DNA of 64,000 nucleotides from Alphaproteobacteria bacterium (GCA_017308135.1 JAFKFM010000006.1:65724-129723); one strand, 5' to 3'. Positions 45,311 through 55,153 are shown, counted from the first letter of the stretch. Numbers and translations: made by a program. The notes: a model not told the origin generated them from the sequence alone.

Positions 45311-46776
45311 TCCTTGACCCGCTGATAGAGCCGGAAATCCCCGCGCGAGGCGACCAGATGCCAGCCGACCTTCTCGGGCTCGGGCCCGAGATAGGTTTCG
45401 ACATACCAGGTCGAATCCGCGAACCATTCGATGCCGAGCTTGTCGAGATAGTCCCACATGTTGCGTCGCCAGGCGAGCGCGTCCGGGTTCACCTTGCCGT
45501 CGATATTGACGACCTGATCGCGCAGGAAGCCGAGCGTGCCCGATTGGCCGCCCGCGACCAATTCGCCAGGTGCCACGAATTCCTCGACCAGTTCGACTTG
45601 GGTGTGATGTGCCGACGCGCCGAACGGCGTCCAATTCTTCCACGCGAGCAGCAGCAGCACCGCCATGACCGCCGCCGCGCTCCCGCCCAGCACGGGCACG
45701 GCTTTGGGCGCCGTGCGCATCAGGATCACCGGTACGAAGACGAAGGCGAGTAGCGACAAGGGTGCGAAGTAGCGGATGTAGAACCAATCCGCGAAGAAGG
45801 TGAGCCAGTAATAGAAGACGAGCGCCGCATAGGAAGCGAGCAACACGCCGGGAAAGCCGAGATCGCCCGCGGGGCGCCATTTCTTGCGCCAGATCAGCAG
45901 GCCGAGCGCCGCCAAGGCCACGACGCGCGCGATTTCCGCCCAGCGATCCTCGTAGGCGCCGGCGAAGATCCACGGCATCGCCACGCTGGCAAGCGCCCAG
46001 AAGGCGCTGAGCGTCCGGTCGAGCGAGACCAGCGTTTCCTGCTGCGCGAAGCCCGATGTCGGCATCGGATGGCCGAAGACCAACGCGTTGTAGAGCCACC
46101 AGGGCAAGGACACGATCACCGCCGTCCCGCCGACCACGAAGCAGCGGCGGATCGCATCGGGTAGGCCGGTGCGCAAACCCCGGCGCAGCTCGTCCGCACA
46201 CAGAACGGCGACGAACACCGCCGCATCGATCCGTGTCAGCACGACCAAGCCGAGTGCGAGGCCCAGCAGCGCTTCGCGCGGCCAATGCCCACGCCAGTCG
46301 CGCCGGTGCAAGGCCCAGATTGCGGCGTAAAGCGTGAGCTGCAATCCGGTTTCGAGCCCGGTGTAGAAATCGTTATAGGCCTTGATCGCCGCGAGATAGC
46401 CGAGTGCGGCGAGCGGGCCGGCGATGCGATCGTCCTTGCCCGCATAGCTTTTTGCCAGATGCGCCACCAGCAACGCGCCCGCGACATGCACCAAGGTCGC
46501 CAGCGCGAAGAACACGCGCAAGCCGCCGATCGTATCGCCGCCCGCGAGCGCAAACCCCGCCGCTTCGATAAAGGTGAACAGCGGCTGGAAGCCGTTCGTC
46601 CAGGTCAGGCCGTCGATCGTAATTCCACGGTGCGTCGCCACGTTGCGCGCGACGGTCAGCGCGTACCAGCCATCCTCCGCGATCGGCGTGCCGATCAGGG
46701 CGGCTTCGGGGCGCATGGCCAGCGCCATATACAAAACCGCGAGCGTCAGCGCGGCGAAGGTCGCAAAACGGGACAT
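45307..46776 (-). CDS. Polytopic membrane protein, GT-C-like glycosyltransferase
   Basis: 489 aa with roughly ten transmembrane helices. After TM1 is a long periplasmic loop with IAEDGWYALTVARNV, whose Asp fits the first-loop acidic motif of GT-C enzymes such as ArnT/PMT. A soluble C-terminal domain (about residues 395-489) ends YLGPEPEKVGWHLVASRGDF. Likely transfers a sugar from a polyprenyl donor, but the acceptor is unknown. Confidence 0.72.
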   Translation of the reverse strand: MSRFATFAALTLAVLYMALAMRPEAALIGTPIAEDGWYALTVARNVATHRGITIDGLTWTNGFQPLFTFIEAAGFALAGGDTIGGLRVFFALATLVHVAGALLVAHLAKSYAGKDDRIAGPLAALGYLAAIKAYNDFYTGLETGLQLTLYAAIWALHRRDWRGHWPREALLGLALGLVVLTRIDAAVFVAVLCADELRRGLRTGLPDAIRRCFVVGGTAVIVSLPWWLYNALVFGHPMPTSGFAQQETLVSLDRTLSAFWALASVAMPWIFAGAYEDRWAEIARVVALAALGLLIWRKKWRPAGDLGFPGVLLASYAALVFYYWLTFFADWFYIRYFAPLSLLAFVFVPVILMRTAPKAVPVLGGSAAAVMAVLLLLAWKNWTPFGASAHHTQVELVEEFVAPGELVAGGQSGTLGFLRDQVVNIDGKVNPDALAWRRNMWDYLDKLGIEWFADSTWYVETYLGPEPEKVGWHLVASRGDFRLYQRVKE

Positions 46777-46795
46777 GGCGGAGATTTGGCGCGCG

Positions 46796-47416
46796 TCAAG
46801 CCCGGGACAAGGCGACGCTGCCGATTCCCGCCCCGATCAGCGCGCATGCACCCGTGCGGTTGACGATCGTCATCGTGCGGGGACCTGCGAAGGCCTTCCG
46901 CGCGCGCGACGCGGCCAGCGCGTAGCCCAGCACATTGGCGAAGGCCATCACGATGAAGGTCGCGCAGAAAATGGAAAGCTGCAGCGTCACGTCGCCCATT
47001 GGATCGAGGAATTGCGGCAAGAAAGCGACGAAAAAAGTTATGCCTTTCGGGTTGAGCGCCGTGACGAGCCAAGCGTGGCCGAGCATCTTTGCGGCCGAGG
47101 CCGTGTCTTGCGCAGGCGCGGCCGCCAGCGTGCCGCCCGCCCGCCACAGCTTGACGCCGAGATAGACGAGATAGATTGCCCCGGCCCATTTGAGGATCGC
47201 GAACGCCGTGGCCGATGCGGCGAGCAACGCGCCCACGCCGATCATCGACAACGTCATCGCGGTGAAGTCGCCCAGCGCCACGCCGATCGCCATGGGCAGT
47301 GCCGCGCGCCAGCCTTGGCCCAGCGCGTAGGACACGACCAACAGAATCGTCGGTCCGGGGATGAGGAGCAGCACGGCCGAAGCCGCGACGAAAGCCAGCC
47401 AGATTTCGATCGCCAT
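46796..47416 (-). CDS. LysE/RhtB-family amino acid exporter
   Basis: 206 aa, about six membrane helices. Family start LLLIPGPTILLVVSYALGQG, then GVALGDF and the loop VTALNPKGITFFVAFLPQF, which are characteristic of LysE/RhtB. Exports amino acids or homoserine-lactone-like compounds. It is 20 bp from the downstream GT-C gene and 54 bp downstream of regA. Confidence 0.92.
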   Translation of the reverse strand: MAIEIWLAFVAASAVLLLIPGPTILLVVSYALGQGWRAALPMAIGVALGDFTAMTLSMIGVGALLAASATAFAILKWAGAIYLVYLGVKLWRAGGTLAAAPAQDTASAAKMLGHAWLVTALNPKGITFFVAFLPQFLDPMGDVTLQLSIFCATFIVMAFANVLGYALAASRARKAFAGPRTMTIVNRTGACALIGAGIGSVALSRA

Positions 47417-47470
47417 GGCGGCGATCTAACGCAGGGTTCCCGTTCCCAGGCAAGAAGCCGTTATTCGCCG

Positions 47471-48037
47471 TTACGCGGTTTCGCGCGGGGCGTGCTTGGC
47501 CAGGATGCGCTGGAGCGTGCGGCGATGCATGTTCAAGCGCCGCGCGGTTTCCGACACGTTGCGCTCGCATTGCTCGAACACGCGCTGGATATGCTCCCAG
47601 CGCACGCGATCGGCCGACATCGGATGTTCGGGCGGCTGGGGCAGTGCACGGTCGCCCGCGTTCAACGCCGCGTCGATCACATCGGCATCGGCGGGTTTGG
47701 GAATGTAATCGACGGCCCCGGCTTTGATCGCGGCGACGGAAGTCGCGATGTTGCCGTAGCCGGTGAGGATCACGACGCGCGAATCGGGGGCGGCGGCGCG
47801 GATACGCGGCACGAGATCGAGGCCCGAGCCGTCGCCCAATTTCAAATCGACGACCGCGCATTCGGGCGAATAACCGCCCGCCAAGGCGGCATCGGCCGCC
47901 GCGATCGATTCGGCCATCGTGACCGCATAGCCGCGCCGTTCCATCGCGCGCGCCAGGCGCAGGCGGAAGGCCTCGTCGTCCTCGACGATCAGCAATTTGC
48001 GGGTGGCGACAATGGCCGCCGGGGCTTGCATATCCAT
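47471..48037 (-). CDS. regA: Redox response regulator RegA/PrrA/ActR
   Basis: 188 aa. Receiver domain with acidic pair in LLIVEDDEAF, phospho-acceptor Asp in CAVVDLKLGDGSG, the Thr in VILTGYG and the Lys in YIPKPAD. A Fis-type HTH of the RegA kind (ERNVSETARRLNMHRRTLQR) ends it. Global transcription regulator of respiration, carbon and nitrogen fixation and redox genes. Directly downstream of regB, 10 bp gap. Confidence 0.95.
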   Translation of the reverse strand: MDMQAPAAIVATRKLLIVEDDEAFRLRLARAMERRGYAVTMAESIAAADAALAGGYSPECAVVDLKLGDGSGLDLVPRIRAAAPDSRVVILTGYGNIATSVAAIKAGAVDYIPKPADADVIDAALNAGDRALPQPPEHPMSADRVRWEHIQRVFEQCERNVSETARRLNMHRRTLQRILAKHAPRETA

Positions 48038-48046
48038 GGTGCTTCC

Positions 48047-49336
48047 TTACGCGAAACGCGCCTTCGGCCAGCGCACCGAAACGCGCGCCCCGCCTTCCTC
48101 GCGATTGCCCCAGGATACAGTACCCCCCGTGCGCGATAGCAAGGTGCTTGCGATGAACACGCCCAGCCCCATGTGCTCGCCGTCGCCCACGCGGGTGGAG
48201 ACGTAAGGCTCGCCCAGCCGCGCCAAAATCTCCGGCGGGAAACCCGGCCCGTCGTCCTCGATCTCCACGCCGACGAATTCCTCGTCCGACCAGGCGAAAA
48301 TCTCGACCTTCTCGTGGGCAAACGTAGCGGCATTTTCCACAAGCGTTCCCAGCGCTTGCACGATTTCCGGCGTGCGCGCGATCGGCGGTTCGTTGCCGTC
48401 CTCGAAATCCTGATCGAGTTCGACCGGCACGCCGCGCGCGTAGCGATCCGCGATCTCGCGCAACAACACGGGTAGCGGAGGGCGCGGAAACGGGTTGCCT
48501 TCCGGCCCGCCGCCTTCGGGTTTGGCGGCCAGGCGCGCCAATATGTCGCGGCAGCGCATCGTCTCGCGCAGCAGCAAATCGGCGTCGGATTTAAGATCGC
48601 CCTCGGGCAAGTCGCGCGCGATTTCCTTAGCGACCACCGCGATGGTGGCGAGCGGCGTGCCAAGTTCATGCGCGGCGGCGGCGGCCAATCCGCCAACCGC
48701 ACTCATCCGCTGTTCGCGCGCAAGGGCGGCTTGCGCCGCCCCAAACGCGTCGGACATTTGCCGCGCTTCGCCGGCGAGCCGCGCCACATAAGCGGCGACG
48801 AACACGATCGTCGTCGCCATCGCGAACCACACGCCGATGCGCAATTCCAACGGCAGCGCCAAGCCTTCGGGCCGCCACGGCAAAGGCTGGTGCCAAATGG
48901 CGAGCAACGTCGCGAGCCCCATCGCCAGCACGCCCAGCACCACCGTGACCACACGCGACAGCGACGCCGCCGCGACCGCGACGGGGGCGACCATCAGCAC
49001 CGCGAACGGGTTCTGCAAGCCGCCGGTGAAATAGAGCAGCGTGGCGAGCTGCATCACGTCGTAGGCGAGAACCGCACCCGCCGCGCGGTCGTCCAACCGC
49101 CCGGCTTGCGGCCGGTCGAAGGTCAGCACGGCGTTGAGCAGCGCCGAGATCGCGATGGCGCCCAAAGTCGGGAACAGCGCGAAATGGAATCCGAGACCGT
49201 AATAGGTGCCGAGCACGGCGGCGGTCTGGCCCGCGATGGCGATCCAGCGCACGACCACGAGCGTGCGCAGACGCACGCGGCCCAACGGCGGCGGCGGGGC
49301 GATGTTTTGCGGCGGTGGCTTCGAAACGGCGGTCAC
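48047..49336 (-). CDS. regB: Redox sensor histidine kinase RegB/PrrB/ActS
   Basis: 429 aa. Six membrane helices with the RegB ubiquinone-binding signature GGLQNPF in the periplasmic loop. H-box AAAHELGTPLATIA with the phospho-His, and MRCRDIL with the conserved redox-active Cys. ATPase part has N (LVENAA), DDGPGFPP and GLGVFIASTLL. Senses quinone/redox state and phosphorylates RegA. Divergent from the ABC exporter at 49394. Confidence 0.95.
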   Translation of the reverse strand: MTAVSKPPPQNIAPPPPLGRVRLRTLVVVRWIAIAGQTAAVLGTYYGLGFHFALFPTLGAIAISALLNAVLTFDRPQAGRLDDRAAGAVLAYDVMQLATLLYFTGGLQNPFAVLMVAPVAVAAASLSRVVTVVLGVLAMGLATLLAIWHQPLPWRPEGLALPLELRIGVWFAMATTIVFVAAYVARLAGEARQMSDAFGAAQAALAREQRMSAVGGLAAAAAHELGTPLATIAVVAKEIARDLPEGDLKSDADLLLRETMRCRDILARLAAKPEGGGPEGNPFPRPPLPVLLREIADRYARGVPVELDQDFEDGNEPPIARTPEIVQALGTLVENAATFAHEKVEIFAWSDEEFVGVEIEDDGPGFPPEILARLGEPYVSTRVGDGEHMGLGVFIASTLLSRTGGTVSWGNREEGGARVSVRWPKARFA

Positions 49337-49393
49337 GCGTGCTTTCTCGTTGTCCCTTTGCCTTTGGCGGCAAGGCGGGCCATATACATTGCC

Positions 49394-50146
49394 ATGACCA
49401 TCGCCGCGATCAATGTCCGCGACCTGACCAAGCGTTTCCGCGACGATACGCCGCCGGCCGTCGACGGAATTTCGTTCACCGTACCACGCGGCCAGGTCGT
49501 CGGCCTGCTCGGCGGCAACGGCGCGGGCAAGACGACGACGATCTCGATGCTGCTGGGAATTTTGATCCCCACCGCCGGCACGATCGAAATCCTCGGCGTC
49601 GATATGCGCCGCGACCGCTATTCCGCTTTACCGCGGCTCAATTTCTCCTCGCCCTATGTCGACCTGCCCTCGCGCCTGACGGTGCGCGAGAATCTCGACG
49701 TGTTCGGCGGACTCTACGGCGTGCGCGACCTTAAAGCGCGGATCGGCGAGCTCGCCGAATTGCTTGACCTCACGGCGTTTCTCGACCGCAAGACCGGCTC
49801 GCTATCCAGCGGCCAGAAGACGCGCGCGGCGCTGGCCAAGGCGCTCATCAACCGGCCCGAGTTGCTGCTGCTCGACGAGCCGACCGCGAGCCTCGATCCC
49901 GACACCGCCGATCGCGTGCGCGGCCATCTCGAAACCTACGCGCGCACCCAAGGCGCTGCGATCCTGCTCGCCTCGCACAACATGGCCGAGGTCGAGCGTC
50001 TCTGCGCCGACGTGCTGATGATGAAATCGGGGCGGATCGTCGATCGCGGCTCGCCCGCCGACCTCATCGCGCGCTACGGGCGCGACGATATGGAACAGGT
50101 CTTCTTGGATGTGGCGCGCGGCACGGCGCAGGTAGCAGCACAATGA
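49394..50146 (+). CDS. ABC exporter ATP-binding protein
   Basis: 250 aa. Walker A GGNGAGKTTT, Q-loop region, signature LSSGQKTRAALAKAL, Walker B LLLLDEPTASLD and His switch ASHNMAEVE. Resembles NodI/CcmA-type ABC-2 ATPases. Coupled by ATGA to the permease. Confidence 0.95.
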   Translation: MTIAAINVRDLTKRFRDDTPPAVDGISFTVPRGQVVGLLGGNGAGKTTTISMLLGILIPTAGTIEILGVDMRRDRYSALPRLNFSSPYVDLPSRLTVRENLDVFGGLYGVRDLKARIGELAELLDLTAFLDRKTGSLSSGQKTRAALAKALINRPELLLLDEPTASLDPDTADRVRGHLETYARTQGAAILLASHNMAEVERLCADVLMMKSGRIVDRGSPADLIARYGRDDMEQVFLDVARGTAQVAAQ

Positions 50147-50940
50147 GCGGATCTTTCGGCCGTATCGGCGCGATGACGCGCCGGCATCTTTATCTCTTCC
50201 GCTCGTCCTGGACGCGGGTCTTCGACCTCGTCTACTGGCCCGTGCTGCAGATGACGATTTGGGGCTTCGTCACCGTGTTCTTGAACCAGCATTCCAACTG
50301 GTTCGCGAACGCGGCGGGCGTGCTGATCGGCGCCGTGCTGCTGTGGGACGTGCTCGTGCGCTCGCAATTCGGACTGACACTATCGCTGCTCGAGGAAATG
50401 TGGTCGCGCAACCTCGCCAATCTTTTCGTGTCGCCCTTGCGGCCGTGGGAATTCGCGGCGTCGCTGATGCTGCTCTCCGTCACGCGCTCGATGATCGGCG
50501 TGCTGCCGGCGGCCCTGCTGGCGATCCCGCTGTTCGCCTATTCGGTCTTCGATCTCGGCCTGCCGCTGCTCGCCTTCTGGATGATGCTGGTCATGCTGGG
50601 CTGGTCGATCGGGTTGCTGATCGGCGCGCTGCTATTCCGCTTCGGCCTCGCCGCCGAAAGCTATGCTTGGGCCTCGATCTTCATCATCCAGCCGATTTCG
50701 GGCGTCTGGTATCCGGTGTCGGTGCTGCCCGAATGGCTGAAGCCGCTCGCGTGGTCCCTGCCCTCGACCTATGTGTTCGAGGGCATGCGCGCGGTCATGA
50801 TCGACAAGGTGTTCCGCTGGGATCTGTTGGCGCAAGCCTTCGCGCTGAACCTGGTCATCATGGCGCTGGCTTTCGGCGCGTTCCTGTTCGCCTTTACCCG
50901 CGCGCGCCAACGCGGGCAGCTGCTGCAATCCAGCGAATAA
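50143..50940 (+). CDS. ABC-2 type permease
   Basis: 265 aa, six membrane helices. ABC-2 family stretches RVFDLVYWPVLQMTIWGF, and PISGVWYPVSVLPEWLKPLA in the last third, as in NodJ/DrrB-like exporters. Pairs with the ATPase just upstream. Substrate (polysaccharide, lipid or drug) unknown. Confidence 0.92.
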   Translation: MSGSFGRIGAMTRRHLYLFRSSWTRVFDLVYWPVLQMTIWGFVTVFLNQHSNWFANAAGVLIGAVLLWDVLVRSQFGLTLSLLEEMWSRNLANLFVSPLRPWEFAASLMLLSVTRSMIGVLPAALLAIPLFAYSVFDLGLPLLAFWMMLVMLGWSIGLLIGALLFRFGLAAESYAWASIFIIQPISGVWYPVSVLPEWLKPLAWSLPSTYVFEGMRAVMIDKVFRWDLLAQAFALNLVIMALAFGAFLFAFTRARQRGQLLQSSE

Positions 50941-50944
50941 GGCG

Positions 50945-51841
50945 TCAGCGTCCGATCAGCGATTTCGCGTGGCGCTTGCAGAGTGCCGCGATCGCGTCGG
51001 CCGCGCGGCGCACGGCCGCGACGCGCCGCAGATCGCGATGCACGACGAGATACATATCCTCGTCGAGATCGGCGAGGCGCGGGCCGATGCGCTGCAAGGT
51101 CGGCTCCGCATCGCCCAGATGGCAGGGCAGCAACGTGGCGCCCAACCCGTCCAGGACCGCTTGGTGGCGTAGAACGGTCTCCGACACGCGGCACACGACG
51201 CGCACGCGCTTGGCGATATCGGCCGAATAGCGCGCTTGCGCGGAAATCTCCGACCCCGTTTCGCGCGCGATAAAGTCGATCCCGTCCATGCCGTCCGCCG
51301 GCTTGCGGCCCGTGCGCGCGAGATAGGCTTTGGACACGTAGATCGCGTTGCCCACGCGGCCGATTTTGCGCCCGGTCAGATCATGCGCGTCGGGCAGCGA
51401 TTGCATGCGCAAGGCGATATCCGCTTCGCGGCGCGCAAGATCGACCGAACGGCGCGTGGGCTTCAGCACCAAGGGCGTGCCGGCGAGCTTGGCCTGCAAT
51501 TCGCCGAAATGGCGGACCATGAACCACGCGATCGAATTGACCGAGGTGACGACGACCGGCCGCAATTCGGGTTCGGCGGCGAGTTTGGCGCGGCGCAGGA
51601 TCGTGGCCGCGTCGTCGTCCATCGCGTTGGCGCCGTCGAGCGTCTCGCGGCCCAGCGCCGTCAACCGCAGCGCGTTGGGCAAACGGTCGAACAGCGGCGC
51701 GCCGAGCGTGGCTTCCAACGCGCGCAGATGACGGCCAAGCGTGGCTTGACTCAATCGCGTCGCCTTGGCCGCTTTGGCGAGGCTGCCTTCGCGGGCGATG
51801 GCGAGGAAGGCGCGGATATCGTTCCAGTCGGGGTCGGTCAT
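50945..51841 (-). CDS. LysR-family transcriptional regulator
   Basis: 298 aa. Winged HTH (DWNDIRAFLAIAREGSLAKA, SQATLGRHLRALEATLG) then a linker helix and the LysR effector domain. Start MTDPDW has GGAGG unusually close (two bases); the ATG three codons earlier (51850) is possible. Convergent with the ABC exporter. Target unknown. Confidence 0.9.
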   Translation of the reverse strand: MTDPDWNDIRAFLAIAREGSLAKAAKATRLSQATLGRHLRALEATLGAPLFDRLPNALRLTALGRETLDGANAMDDDAATILRRAKLAAEPELRPVVVTSVNSIAWFMVRHFGELQAKLAGTPLVLKPTRRSVDLARREADIALRMQSLPDAHDLTGRKIGRVGNAIYVSKAYLARTGRKPADGMDGIDFIARETGSEISAQARYSADIAKRVRVVCRVSETVLRHQAVLDGLGATLLPCHLGDAEPTLQRIGPRLADLDEDMYLVVHRDLRRVAAVRRAADAIAALCKRHAKSLIGR

Positions 51842-51978
51842 TTCCTCCATCGTCGCGCGATCCGCGCGAAGAGGGAAGGCGCAACGGGCAACCGCACAGG
51901 CACGGCTTCGCCGATACGCGGCGGGCGCTGATAACCATGGGCGGCAAGGCAAAGATCGATGAAGGGTGCGAATTTCAT
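51838..51978 (-). CDS. Possible small protein ahead of LysR
   Basis: 46 codons (MKFAPFIDLCLAAHGYQRPP to the Arg-rich end) whose stop overlaps the LysR start as ATGA. No Shine-Dalgarno is seen. It may be a leader peptide or small gene, or chance. Confidence 0.35.
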   Translation of the reverse strand: MKFAPFIDLCLAAHGYQRPPRIGEAVPVRLPVAPSLFARIARRWRK

Positions 51979-52054
51979 GGGGCGCAGATTGCCCCAAACC
52001 GCACGCTGGCATGGCCCCATAACTTCGCGCCCTACCCGCGCAGAATCGAGGGGC

Positions 52055-53083
52055 TTACGCTTTGCCGTCGACGCCCGCGTCGGCGAATGTCGCCATGCCG
52101 GTATGGCAAGCGATCGCCGCCTTGACCACGCCGAGGGCGAGTGCCGCGCCCGAGCCTTCGCCCAAGCGCATGCCAAGATCGAACAGCGGCTGTTTTCCGA
52201 TGCGGTCGAGCAAGCGCCGATGCCCGGGCTCGGCCGACATGTGGGCCACCATGCAATGGTCGAGCGCGTGTTCGTCGAGCGCGTAAAGCACCGACGCGGC
52301 GGCCGTGCAGGCGAAGCCGTCGAGCAGCACGGGCGTGCGCGCCAAGCGTGCGGCCATCACCGCCCCCGCGATCGCCGCGAGTTCGAGCCCGCCGACGCGC
52401 GCCAGCACGTCCAACGGATCGCGCTTCTCGGCGAAATGCAGCTTCAGCGCGCCGTCGATCACGGCTTTCTTATGCGCGAGGGCATCGCCCGCCACCCCAG
52501 TCCCCGGCCCGACCCAATCTTGCGCGTCGCCGCCGAACAGCCCCGCGCAAATCGCCGAGGCCGAGGCCGTGTTCGCGATACCCATCTCGCCCAGGCACAG
52601 AATGTCGAGATTGGGCTCCACCGCCATCATGCCGTAGGCCATGGCGCGCGCGGCATCCTCCTCGCTCATCGCCGGGCCTTTGGAGAAATCGGCCGTCGGT
52701 TTCTCGAGCGCCATTTCGTAGACGCGCAGATCCGCGTCGAACAGCGTGCTCAGCTGATTGACCGCCGCCCCGCCGGAGACGAAGTTCCGCACCATCTGCG
52801 CGGTCACGGATGGCGGAAACGCCGATACGCCCTGCGCGGCGATCCCGTGATTGGCGGCGAAGACCGCGACGCGCGGATGATCGGCTTTCGGGCGCGCTTT
52901 GCCCTGCCAAGTCGCCATCCAGGCGGAAATCTCCTCCAGCCGGCCCAGCGCCCCCGGCGGTTTGGTGAGCTGGCCTTCGCGCGCGGCGGCTTGGGCGGCG
53001 GCTTCGCGATCTGGGCCGGGAAAGGACGCAAGCACCGCGCGGATTTCGGCGAAGTTCGCGACGGGTCCTTTGGGCTGGGTCAT
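52055..53083 (-). CDS. cobT: Nicotinate-nucleotide:dimethylbenzimidazole phosphoribosyltransferase
   Basis: 342 aa. Makes alpha-ribazole phosphate for the lower ligand of cobalamin. Features: TKPPGALGRLEEIS, VFAANHGIAAQGVSAFP, LGEMGIANTASASA, VGPGTGV, HMSAEPGHRRLL and EGSGAALAL with the catalytic Glu. Divergent from cobS with 78 bp between. Confidence 0.96.
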   Translation of the reverse strand: MTQPKGPVANFAEIRAVLASFPGPDREAAAQAAAREGQLTKPPGALGRLEEISAWMATWQGKARPKADHPRVAVFAANHGIAAQGVSAFPPSVTAQMVRNFVSGGAAVNQLSTLFDADLRVYEMALEKPTADFSKGPAMSEEDAARAMAYGMMAVEPNLDILCLGEMGIANTASASAICAGLFGGDAQDWVGPGTGVAGDALAHKKAVIDGALKLHFAEKRDPLDVLARVGGLELAAIAGAVMAARLARTPVLLDGFACTAAASVLYALDEHALDHCMVAHMSAEPGHRRLLDRIGKQPLFDLGMRLGEGSGAALALGVVKAAIACHTGMATFADAGVDGKA

Positions 53084-53161
53084 GGCGGCGCTTTCGGCTG
53101 GAATTGCCCGGGTGGCCGTCCTATCTTCCCGCGCCTTTTCAAGCAAGGCTTCAACATCGAA

Positions 53162-53938
53162 ATGTCCGACTTCGTCGACCACCGCCCCGGCCTGGGCAAC
53201 GAGCTTCGCCTGGCGCTGGCGTTTTTGACGCGTCTGCCGGTCCGCCTGCCCCAGCATGTCGCCGAGGCGCCGTTGGCGGCCGCCGTGCGCGCATTTCCGA
53301 TCGCGGGCGTGCCGGTCGCCTTGGCCGGTGGGGCGGCTTTCGCCCTGCCCTGGGCCTTGGGCTTGCCGACTTTGTTCGCGGCGTTGCTGGCGGTCGCGGC
53401 GATGACGGCGATGACCGGCGCGCTGCACGAAGACGGGCTTGCCGATTTCGCCGACTCGACCGGTGCCCGCGACCCTGCGCGGCGTTTGGCCATCATGCGC
53501 GACAGCCGGATCGGCACGTTCGGCGTGCTGGCTTTAATTTTCGCCATCTTCATGCGTGTGGTGCTGATCGCCGACAGCCTGGACCCGTGGGACGCGCTGT
53601 GCGTGATGCTCGCCGCGTCGTGCTTCAGCCGCGCTTGCGTCGTCCATGCGATGCACGTCTTGCCGATGGTGCGCGAGGACGGGCTGGCGCATGGCGCCGG
53701 GCGCCCCGCGCAAGGGCGGATGCTCGACACGATCGCCATCGGGGCGGCGTTCCTGTTTTTCGCGGGACCGTTGGGCGCTGCGTTGGGATTCGTCGCCGGT
53801 GCGGCGGCGACCTTCGCGGTCGAGCGGTTCGCGCGCAAACATATCGGCGGGCAAACCGGCGACGTGCTAGGTGCGGTTCAGCAGATCTCCGAAATCGCGA
53901 TACTGAGCGCGGCGCTGGCCGCGACCCTTTGGTGGTGA
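53162..53938 (+). CDS. cobS: Adenosylcobinamide-GDP ribazoletransferase
   Basis: 258 aa membrane enzyme joining adenosylcobinamide-GDP and alpha-ribazole. Family residues: AFLTRLPV, TGALHEDGLADFADSTGARD (with the metal-binding DGLADxxD), RLAIMRDSRIGTFGVLAL. Five to seven hydrophobic helices. Followed after five bases by cobC. Confidence 0.95.
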   Translation: MSDFVDHRPGLGNELRLALAFLTRLPVRLPQHVAEAPLAAAVRAFPIAGVPVALAGGAAFALPWALGLPTLFAALLAVAAMTAMTGALHEDGLADFADSTGARDPARRLAIMRDSRIGTFGVLALIFAIFMRVVLIADSLDPWDALCVMLAASCFSRACVVHAMHVLPMVREDGLAHGAGRPAQGRMLDTIAIGAAFLFFAGPLGAALGFVAGAAATFAVERFARKHIGGQTGDVLGAVQQISEIAILSAALAATLWW

Positions 53939-53943
53939 CAAAT

Positions 53944-54588
53944 ATGGACAATATGATCGAAACGCCGGTTTTCCTGGTGCGCCACGCGCCCGTCGTGGGC
54001 CAGGCCGGGCGCTGCTACGGCATTACGGACGTGGAATGCGACACGACCGACGCGCGCGCCTTCGAAGGCCTCGCACGCATCCTGCCGGGGGCCGACGCGC
54101 TGTGGACGGTGACACCCTTGTCGCGCACCGTGCGCACCGCCAATGCGGTGTGGGCGGCGCGTCAAGTTTCGGCGCCCGATTACCGGATCGTGCCAGGCTT
54201 GATCGAGCAAAGCTTCGGCGATTGGCAAGGCAAGACCTACGCCGAGCTTGGCGCCTATGGTCAGGGCGACGCGCGCAACACGCATCGCCATTGGCTGACG
54301 ATGGCGGAGATCAAGCCCGAGAACGGCGAAAGCTTCCTCGAAGTTTGCGCGCGCGTCGCCGCCGCGCTGGACGAAACGGTCGCCAGCGCCAAGGGACGCC
54401 CCATCGCGATGGTCTGCCATGGCGGCGTGGTGCGCGCGGCCCTATCGCATGTGCTGGGGATCGCGCCCGAAGCGGCGTTGTCGATCGTCGTCGACACGCT
54501 GTCGGTCACGCGCGTCGACCGATTCGACGGTCCGGGCCGCGGCCACGCGTGGCGCGTGGCCTATGTAAACCGAGACCCGCGCGGCTGA
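53944..54588 (+). CDS. cobC: Histidine phosphatase, alpha-ribazole phosphatase-type
   Basis: 214 aa. Catalytic RHA in FLVRHAPV, SRTVRTANAV, EQSFGDWQGKTYAEL and second His in VCHGGVVRAAL. Likely removes phosphate from alpha-ribazole phosphate or adenosylcobalamin phosphate, supported by position after cobS. Confidence 0.9.
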   Translation: MDNMIETPVFLVRHAPVVGQAGRCYGITDVECDTTDARAFEGLARILPGADALWTVTPLSRTVRTANAVWAARQVSAPDYRIVPGLIEQSFGDWQGKTYAELGAYGQGDARNTHRHWLTMAEIKPENGESFLEVCARVAAALDETVASAKGRPIAMVCHGGVVRAALSHVLGIAPEAALSIVVDTLSVTRVDRFDGPGRGHAWRVAYVNRDPRG

Positions 54589-54589
54589 G

Positions 54590-55153
54590 TTAGGCGAACA
54601 GCAAAACCGCGCCGATTGCCGCGATGGCGGCCCCGGCATAGCGCAGCATCGTGTTCGCGAACGTCGCAACCGCGAAACCGGCTGCGTGCAGCAGGCCCGT
54701 CGCGGTCAGGAAGCCGATCGCGTAAGGCAGGAAGCTCGCGCCCTCCGCGATTTCGCCGCCATGCGCGGCGCCGTGGAACAGCGCGAACACGCCCGCCAGC
54801 ACGCCGCCCGCGACGGCGGGCACGCGATCGGCGAAGACGATGGCGAGACCGAAAAGCGCGACCGAGAACGCGATCCCGGTTTCGACCATCGGGAATTCGA
54901 CGCCCGAAATCGCCAGCACGCCGCCGAACGCCATCGCGATCATGAACGACGCCGGGACCGCGAAGCGCCACACGCTGCCCTTCTGCGCCGCGAAGATGCC
55001 GACGGCCAGCATCGCCAGAACATGGTCGAGGCCGAACAGCGGATGCGCGAAGCCCGCCACCATGCCCTCGGTCGCATGACCGGGATGGGCGAAAGCGGGC
55101 GTCGCGGCCAAGGTCACGACGGCGGCGGCGATTCGGGCGATCGAGCGGTTCAT
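54590..55153 (-). CDS. HupE/UreJ-family metal permease
   Basis: 187 aa. Signal-like N-terminus then HPGHATEG. The family metal motif is HPLFGLDHVLAMLAVG in the first helix, and FALFHGAAHGGEI in a later helix. Nickel or cobalt uptake; the cobalamin context favours cobalt. Six or so helices. Confidence 0.85.
   Translation of the reverse strand: MNRSIARIAAAVVTLAATPAFAHPGHATEGMVAGFAHPLFGLDHVLAMLAVGIFAAQKGSVWRFAVPASFMIAMAFGGVLAISGVEFPMVETGIAFSVALFGLAIVFADRVPAVAGGVLAGVFALFHGAAHGGEIAEGASFLPYAIGFLTATGLLHAAGFAVATFANTMLRYAGAAIAAIGAVLLFA

Noticed and set aside
44576-46285. Apparent 569-aa MBL fusion protein
   Set aside because: The N-terminal 325 residues are a wrong-frame read of the membrane glycosyltransferase; the MBL gene starts at 45310 with an ATGA overlap.
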